Shown one piece after another: positions 57,638-64,000 of a stretch of DNA of 64,000 bases. Both the position numbers and the translations under genes were made by a program. The stretch's first letter is position 1; each line of letters begins with the position of its first letter. Below the pieces are notes generated by a model, which made no database searches, was not told where the DNA came from, and worked only from the letters and a program-made list of their open reading frames with translations. Source of the stretch: Lophius americanus (taxonomy: Eukaryota > Chordata > Actinopteri > Lophiiformes > Lophiidae); assembly GCA_037951165.1 (NCBI GenBank), contig JBBDHG010000014.1:519501-583500 (forward strand). Reading direction: 5' to 3'.

Positions 57638-59904
57638 GAAAACTAGTATTACCTCAGTATTGACACGGATTTTATTTTCCACATAAGACTTATTATTAAG
57701 TAGACTGGAGGAGGATTTTCAGTTCGGGACTTTCAACCTAATGAATTCATATATTAAAAATAATGTTAAATAATAGATATAATTTAGAATCTCAACGTTT
57801 GTGGCACACTTCAACAGACATTTAGCCCCGAGGTCATTGTAAATTAATAGCCCTGGATCAGGTTAATTATGAGTGTAGAGAGAGACTCAGCTCTTAATTA
57901 AACCAAATTCAGCTCTTAGTACAAGGTTAAAGTTAGATCTAGTCTAATGGAATGTTCAAACCAAACAAGAAGCAAATGTTTGCCTCTCTTACCTGAATGT
58001 CAGTTGATTCGAGGCTTTTTTCCCCACCATTTCCATCCGTCATCAACCATAACCAAAGGGAACACGACTGCTGCCCTGCATTATCCTGGAAGTTGCAGAT
58101 ACATCAGAAAATCAAACCTTTCCATGTCTGGCTTCAGGGAGCGTTTGGACACGTGACATCTGGAAAAGTCCACACACAGCAGTACACAAACACTTCAATC
58201 AAGTTCAGATTTTTTTATCCTGTGCAAAAAACACTCCTTATATGATTTTGAATGTTTGCAAGAAGAGGAGTAAAATTTGCCCCTTGATAATTCACCTCAG
58301 GAGAAAAAAAGCAACATGGTTTGTGTTACATCGGTACAATCAAAGCCTGCCTTTATAAAAACATCTGCAGTTTGTTTAAAATCTTCAACGTAATTCTACA
58401 GACATCCCTAGACGTCCCTTACGTTCAGACGGGAAGTTCAGGCAAATGAATAATGTCTCGCCAAAAATAAACACCTTTTTTTAATCATTTTCTGCATGTA
58501 CGTGAGAAGTACTTTAGTATTTTACCCCCATTCTCCAGTCTGACATCGAGTGTTTACTCATACAAAAAAGAAAAACCCAAACACATTAATCTGATGTCAC
58601 AAACCAGACCGTCTCTGTCTGACTAACTTTTATATAAATCTGGAGAGAATGTGCACAGCACGAGAAAAATCAGAAAGCCTGTGATCACTGCGCTTTGACC
58701 CCTCAGCTGACTCATCATTCAGAAAACATGGCTGGATGAATCATGCAGAATAAAGGTTGCTTGTATCAGCACGTTTAAACTGCAATGAGAAAAGTATTAC
58801 ATGCTGGAGGTTCAGCTGACTTTCCAAATGTCCAGCATCTTAGAAACACAACCGCTGTTATTCGGTGAGAAATGAGGAGCAGCTGACGGCCCAAAATGTC
58901 ACAAATAAACCAACAATAACAACTTAAATAAGAGTGAAAGCTTCATTTGTGCTTAATGAAATTGTCATAATTGCCATATATCACACCAGAGTGGATTAAG
59001 ATGAGACGATGTTGAGATGACGCAAAGATAATTGAACATCAACTGTAATTAATTCAACATGCAAAATTGTTGATTTGACTAAAATGATGCTCTAGAGAAG
59101 ATATTTCTCTGCATCCTCAAACAACTCTGTCACATCTTTGGCAGAGGCTCAGTTTTAATGTCCATGTCGATCGTGGCGGGGATCATGATGACATCACAAT
59201 GACAAATCTTCACTGCTACCATCTCAATGCCTTGAATGCTCTCTGTTCATAATTCTCTCATGCTGCTGTGATGAACATCCTCCACCTATAACAAGTCTTT
59301 GTCATTCATTAGATTAACCGTCTTCGTCATTCATTAGTCTCGGCAGAGTCATCAGCCGCCACCACCAGTGTTTGGATTTCATGAGGGGGACACATTTTGC
59401 TGCTGCTCACGGCTGATGCCCCTCAATCACATCCTGACAGACACACTACCACATATCATCTGTAGCACTAAACAATCATTCATAGCATGGAAACACTAAT
59501 GGAACCATCTAGTAGCTGCTTTCCTCCCAAGGTACCAGTGGTCTCATAGTTTATTCAGATAAATGGAATGATTGCAGACAGGGAGGATTTAGGGGCACTC
59601 AGCCCTTAATGAGATTGGGACATGCAAACAGTTCATCACAATAGTGGTCAATTCCTACTTAAATCATCAATTTTACAACAACCTGTTTTGGATAATTATA
59701 AAGATCTTTATCATTATAGAGATACATCTAAGAAGAAATAATGAAAACAGAGTAAAATGACGACAAGAATTGGTTTGAATACACTGCTTTAACTGAAATG
59801 TTCATTATAATAACTTCTTAGAAGAGACTAGAATGTGAAAATTTGATCAAAATAGTAGCCATACATTCTTATGGATGTTCTGACTAAGAAAATACTGAAA
59901 AATA

Positions 59905-60190
59905 GACTCAAATAGATTCATATGCACCAAATTTGGACTAAATTGGACCGACGGTTGAGAAATTATGGCCTGAAAACTTTTGGAGATGAAGCTCCCCCTA
60001 CTGGCAGAAAAATCAACCAACCTTTCCCAAAATCAATCCAGTTCTTCCTTGATCTAATTAAGGTCTTTGTGGGTATAAAATGTGAAAATGAAGCATGAAA
60101 CAGGGTATGAGTTATGGCATATACATGAAGGATCTGCAGTGGACGTGGCAGCGATGATGATTCTATAATATCTATAATTAAACAGGATAG
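59905..60190 (-). repeat. family A repeat, copy 9
   Basis: Reversed blocks: ATATGCACCAAATTTGGACT, GACCGACGGTTGAGAAATTA, GCTCCCCCTACTGGC (59991-60005), AAAATCAATCCAGTTCTTCC and TGAAGGATCTGCAGTGGACG. The box here reads GCCAGTAGGGGGAGC on the minus strand. Confidence 0.75.
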
Positions 60191-60583
60191 TCACCAGAAA
60201 AACTGATCCGGACATCTGTCACAGGACTAAGACCAAAACTAAATTAAGCATGGCTGACAAACCCAACATATAAGCGGCTCAGTGCAAAATGAATGGCAGG
60301 ATCTGGTATGAGACTTCCCCCTGAACATGCCGGGATCTTCTCTGTTATAACAGATCTCTCTGTAATGAATCCACACATCTAAGAAAGACTACTGACACAA
60401 AAACATTGAATATCTCGATTCAATAGCAGAGTCAGTTACTGGGGTGTGTAAGGCTACAAGTGAATTTTTTCTCTTTGTTAGGAGCAGGAAAAATGGGCAA
60501 ATGGAGAGGTCTGAGTGACATTAATTGACTGAAATGAAGCGTAATAAAATGAGTCCTGGACTGAAGCATGTCCAGAGGCAGTG

Positions 60584-60613
60584 CTGTGATTCTGTGTCTT
60601 CACAGAATCACAG
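60584..60613. repeat. perfect 13-bp hairpin
   Basis: CTGTGATTCTGTG (60584-60596) pairs with CACAGAATCACAG (60601-60613) around TCTT. Confidence 0.9.
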
Positions 60614-61714
60614 TCTTCATAAACAATTTGGTGTGTAGCTAATCCTTGTACTTTTTTTCTCCTTTTGTGGCCAGAAGAGCTAGAGGAAAAGAGAAAGAAC
60701 AAGACAGTGATGTACAACACAGATATTAATCCAGACCTACAGTGTGTACACACCAAACCAACGCAGCCACCAGATCGGACAGGCTCTTATTCACCCCCCG
60801 GATCCTTTAACACCGCATGATTTCCCCTCACAAAAATTGTTGCTCTAGTGGAACATTTAATGCACAAGGGCTCAAATTTCGGCTTCCCCGGTGCACTGTG
60901 CAGTGTTCCATCCAGCCGCAGTCTGCACACAAACCACTTCCTCTATCTGGAGCAAAGTGAAGAAGCGGGGAGGGGGAGGAAGGAGAAGAAATGAGCGGAG
61001 GCGAGCAAACCAGCTCGTAGAGGTCAACAGAAACAGGAAGCGTGAAAGAAAGCGATTGAGCGTCTATTAGAATCATTCTTAGGTTTTTACGCACAAACAC
61101 ACACTGCCTCATGATGTGTGTCTCTTTGTGTAGCGGATGCATCGCTGCACCACGGGTAAACAATTCCACAATTATTCACTAAGCGCATAGTGTATTTCTC
61201 TCCTCACGCCATGTCCTTCAGTTGGGATCCAACCATTTTTGATCAGTCAGTGTCCTTTCCAGCTACTGGGTTCCTCCTAGAGTCTTTCCTTTTCTCTATT
61301 TTTTCTTCTGCCAGTCACTGGACCACATTTATGGGCTTCTTTGGTGAAGAAAAGGCCCTCTCACCAGACTGTGATTCATGTTGGTGTGAAGGAGACGTAA
61401 TCCCAAGTGCAAAATGTTGTTTTAATATAATTTTTGATTTATGGTATAATCTGTCTTCCTGCTTTTTTGAATGACCTGAAACAACCCTGTGATGAAGTTG
61501 CTGATATTGCCATTAAGGAGGGAAACAGACTGTACGGGTGATTTAAGGTTTAGTGTTGCTTTAATTTGGAAATACTGCACACGCCAACTTAGCAACCAGA
61601 CACGTAGATATTATCTATTTCTCTTTCTTTTCACTGCAAATTGTTTTACTTTCAACTCACTTAAAAAGGTAAGGAAAAAAGATTGTAGAAAATACCCAAA
61701 AATGTCGATCATTG

Positions 61715-61830
61715 TATCCCTGAAAAAGTCGAGGATATTATTGAATCGTCATTCAAAAAATAATTAAATGGATTCTTTTCAAATTTTATAACCCGATATA
61801 CCCTAAGGTATATGGTGGTGGGGGTGAGGG
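61715..61830 (+). repeat. family A repeat, copy 10, 5' part
   Basis: ATCCCTGAAAAAGTCGAGGA, TATTATTGAATCGTCATTC and TTTTCAAATTTTATAACCCG, then divergent G-rich sequence. Confidence 0.6.
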
Positions 61831-62789
61831 GGGTGTTCGGGGTTCGGGGGTTCGGACGTAACTCAGTTAAAATTAACTAAATTGTTCAAATTTTCTGTTC
61901 AAATTTTCAGCTGTTTCATATGAGAAATGAATTATCAAGTTCACTTAGACATTTTTCTAGGCTTTCATACTCATTGTTGTCGCTGTGTTTCCTTCTCTTT
62001 CTTTCTCCCTCTCTCTCTCACACATTCACCACACACAGAGTCCAAACACCACACTCATATTAAGTCATTGACAGCCGTGCAAAGGCTTAACATGTGGTAA
62101 CAGTTAAATAGAGATTTTAAATACAATAGAGTTCAAATTAAAAAAAGACTGGAAACAGCAACTTATCAAGAATATGTACAAAGAGTAGAATACAAATTTA
62201 GATGAAAATAATCTTCCATTACAATACATTAGAAATATAAAAATAAAAGCTGCTACCAGACTCTAGTTCATTCATTTTCTCTTTATGATGGCAGAATTTG
62301 ATAGGAAATGAGAAAACCCATTCAGAACATAGAAATGCCCACAGGATCGTTCACGCACTGAAAGAGTGAGTCAGTCTGGCAGACGCTGTTTGTCTAAATA
62401 TTCCATTGGTCAGCTCTGTCCCCGCCAGCGAAAATGAAATGCATTTTATGTTCATTTTCTTTCCATTTAAAGCCAAGTTAAAGGGTAACACTGGCATTTG
62501 ACAAATTTCTGACTGACATTTCTTTATATTTTTTGGCCTGGCTGTCTCATAAAGGTGCAAAGCAGGAATATGCACAGCTGTGCAAAAGATTTTAACCCCT
62601 CCCCCCAAAAAATTTATCTTCACATCCTACGGGCCTTTTTGAAAATAGTGTTTACTTGTTTCGAATCTAAATCCCCAAAAATCTACCAACAATTATTAAT
62701 AACTGGTTGCAGCTGAACTACATACTCAGACCTGATCACTACCAGTCCTGTTCAATTAAATCATTGCTAAATCTTGTTCCATTCCATTT

Positions 62790-63440
62790 TCTTATCTGCT
62801 TGTCCGGGTTAAGGTCATGGTGGCAGCAGGCCAGTGTAATCCATACATCTCTCTCCCCAGCAACACTCTCCAGTTTATGCTGGGGGATACTGATATGTTC
62901 TAAGGCCAGAAAACAGATACATTCCCTCCACGGAGTTCTGGGTTTATTCCAGGATCTCTTCCTCGTTTGACATTTCTGGAGATTTTTTAAAAAGAGAGAT
63001 GTTCTGGAGGTATTAGATGCCCCAACCACTTCAACTGGCTTCTTCCGAAGGTGGAGCTGGTCTACTCTAGATTTCCAAGCGCAGCACATTATCTCTAAGA
63101 ATGAGTCCAGCCACCCTCCAAAGAAAGCTCTATTCAGCTGCTCGTAGCCTTGTCCTCATTCTTTCAGTCACTACCCAGAGCTCATGACCATAGCTGATGG
63201 TCAGAACAAAGATGGATGGGTAAACTGAAAGCTTTAGCCTTTAGCTCTCCCTTCACCGTAACGGACTGATTCAACACCAACGTTGATGCTGACGCCGCAC
63301 CTGTCCATCTCAGGGTTCATTCTCCCATCACTCCAGAACAAGAACACCAAGATATTAAACTCTTTCAAAGGAGTATCATCTTTCAAAAAGACCGTTTTCA
63401 GAAGCAGGAAGTTGACACATTGTCTCACCAGTTTTACAAT
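62790..63440 (-). mobile_element. non-LTR retroelement fragment
   Basis: Plus-strand CTTGTCCGGGTTAAGGTCAT, GCCCCAACCACTTCAACTGG, CCCAGAGCTCATGACCATAG and AACAAAGATGGATGGGTAAA are the reversed coding strand of a very common fish LINE (phrases IxSYGHELW and QLKWFGHL-like). Many stops. Same family as 51930-52120. Confidence 0.7.
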
Positions 63441-63462
63441 ATCATCAATATAATATAATCAA

Positions 63463-63759
63463 GTGAAATTCCTAAAAGGGATGAAGAGGTTGATTGAAAT
63501 CAATCAGTCTGGGGAGGAGTTAAAAGCTATTCCCAAGGTTCTGGTTCTGGGACCACAGACCCACAGCGAGACGCATTATCTACAAACGGACATGACTTGG
63601 AACAATAGTGAACCTTCTGTTACGAATTTAACAGAGACAGAGTTTGGAACCGGGTGCAAACATGAAGCAGAGGCAGAGCAGGTGCAGGATAATGTTCGAT
63701 CCGCAAAAAACAATGTTTGTAATACACCCAAGGTCAGAAATGAGGAAGTAGTCCAATAA
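63463..63759 (+). other. 98-codon open frame, unrecognised
   Basis: An ATG-to-stop frame reading MKFLKGMKRLIEINQSGEE at its start and PKVRNEEVVQ at its end: hydrophilic, no motif, no membrane segment. It follows a LINE fragment directly. It may be chance, a decayed element, or an exon of a gene off the right edge. Confidence 0.15.
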
Positions 63760-64000
63760 AGCAAATCATTTCCACAAGAGATGGTGAAAGCAGAATCTAA
63801 GGAACAAATCAGAGAGATTCACAAACTCACACCGAGGAAAGACCAGGAAAGTGTTGAGTGTGAGTGTGAGTACTGAGACAATGAAAGACAGATGGTAGAA
63901 CACGAGTGAAAATGATTGACCATCAGGAGGACGACCATGAAAGACAGGAGAGACAGAGAAGAAGAGAGAGTGAAGACTAACCTGATACAGGAGGTATGAA

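Larger units (their letters stand above)
54791..64000. other. upstream intergenic region, no gene recognised
   Basis: 9.2 kb beyond the probable promoter. Recognised content: the RTE fragment, family A copies 9 and 10, a LINE fragment at 62790-63440, one CTCF-like site, a 13-bp hairpin at 60584-60613. The parts 56160-57610, 57640-59890, 60200-61700 and 61840-62780 show nothing I can name. In mammals ITGA11 lies head-to-head upstream of CORO2B; no ITGA11 exon was recognised here. Confidence 0.7.

Noticed and set aside
1..64000. second gene of the conserved neighbourhood (ITGA11 or ANP32A)
   Set aside because: Neighbouring in mammals, but no exon of either could be recognised at the two ends of this window.

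Overview
The window is nuclear DNA of a ray-finned (teleost) fish. It is AT-rich, full of fragmented fish retroelements and microsatellites, and has long introns with GT-AG junctions. One gene can be supported. It is a complete coronin 2B (coro2b) on the minus strand, assembled here as 12 coding exons from the start codon at 54205-54203 to the stop codon at 1821-1819. The joined coding sequence is 1446 nt (481 codons plus stop), every junction keeps frame, and no exon carries a stop or frameshift. Coronin 2B is an actin-associated seven-bladed WD40 propeller protein with a C-terminal coiled coil, expressed mainly in brain in mammals.

Layout, left to right. 1-352: copy of a dispersed repeat (called family A here) split by a LINE tail. 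About 353-1818: probable 3' UTR and flank of coro2b. 1819-12068: coding exons 12 to 3 with short introns. 12069-22118: intron 2, holding a Tc1 remnant, a 692-bp terminal-inverted-repeat element and LINE pieces. 22119-22319: exon 2. 22320-54190: a 31.9-kb first intron of degenerate mobile elements and microsatellites. 54191-54205: exon 1, which encodes only five residues. 54206 to about 54790: probable 5' UTR and core promoter. The rest, to 64000, is upstream intergenic DNA with retroelement remnants and no gene I can name.

Mobile elements recognised from coding motifs or repeated sequence: L2-like LINEs (RT motif VPQGS and C-terminal part), RTE-like LINEs (DDTV/DDIV motif, RLRWFGH), another non-LTR family present in both orientations, LINE tails ending in repeats of TGATTC, a Tc1-like transposon deletion derivative, and fish interspersed repeats of unassigned class. 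Family A occurs at least ten times and carries one or two boxes of the form CACTAGGGGGAGCT, close to the vertebrate CTCF core. Separate better CTCF-like matches lie at 13079, 21180, 27676 and 57622.

Nothing here indicates an operon, CRISPR, phage, RNA gene or toxin system. I found no undescribed protein system. The observations most worth checking are the family A / CTCF-like link, the short perfect hairpins with tiny loops that recur across the window, and the uncharacterised inverted-repeat element in intron 2.
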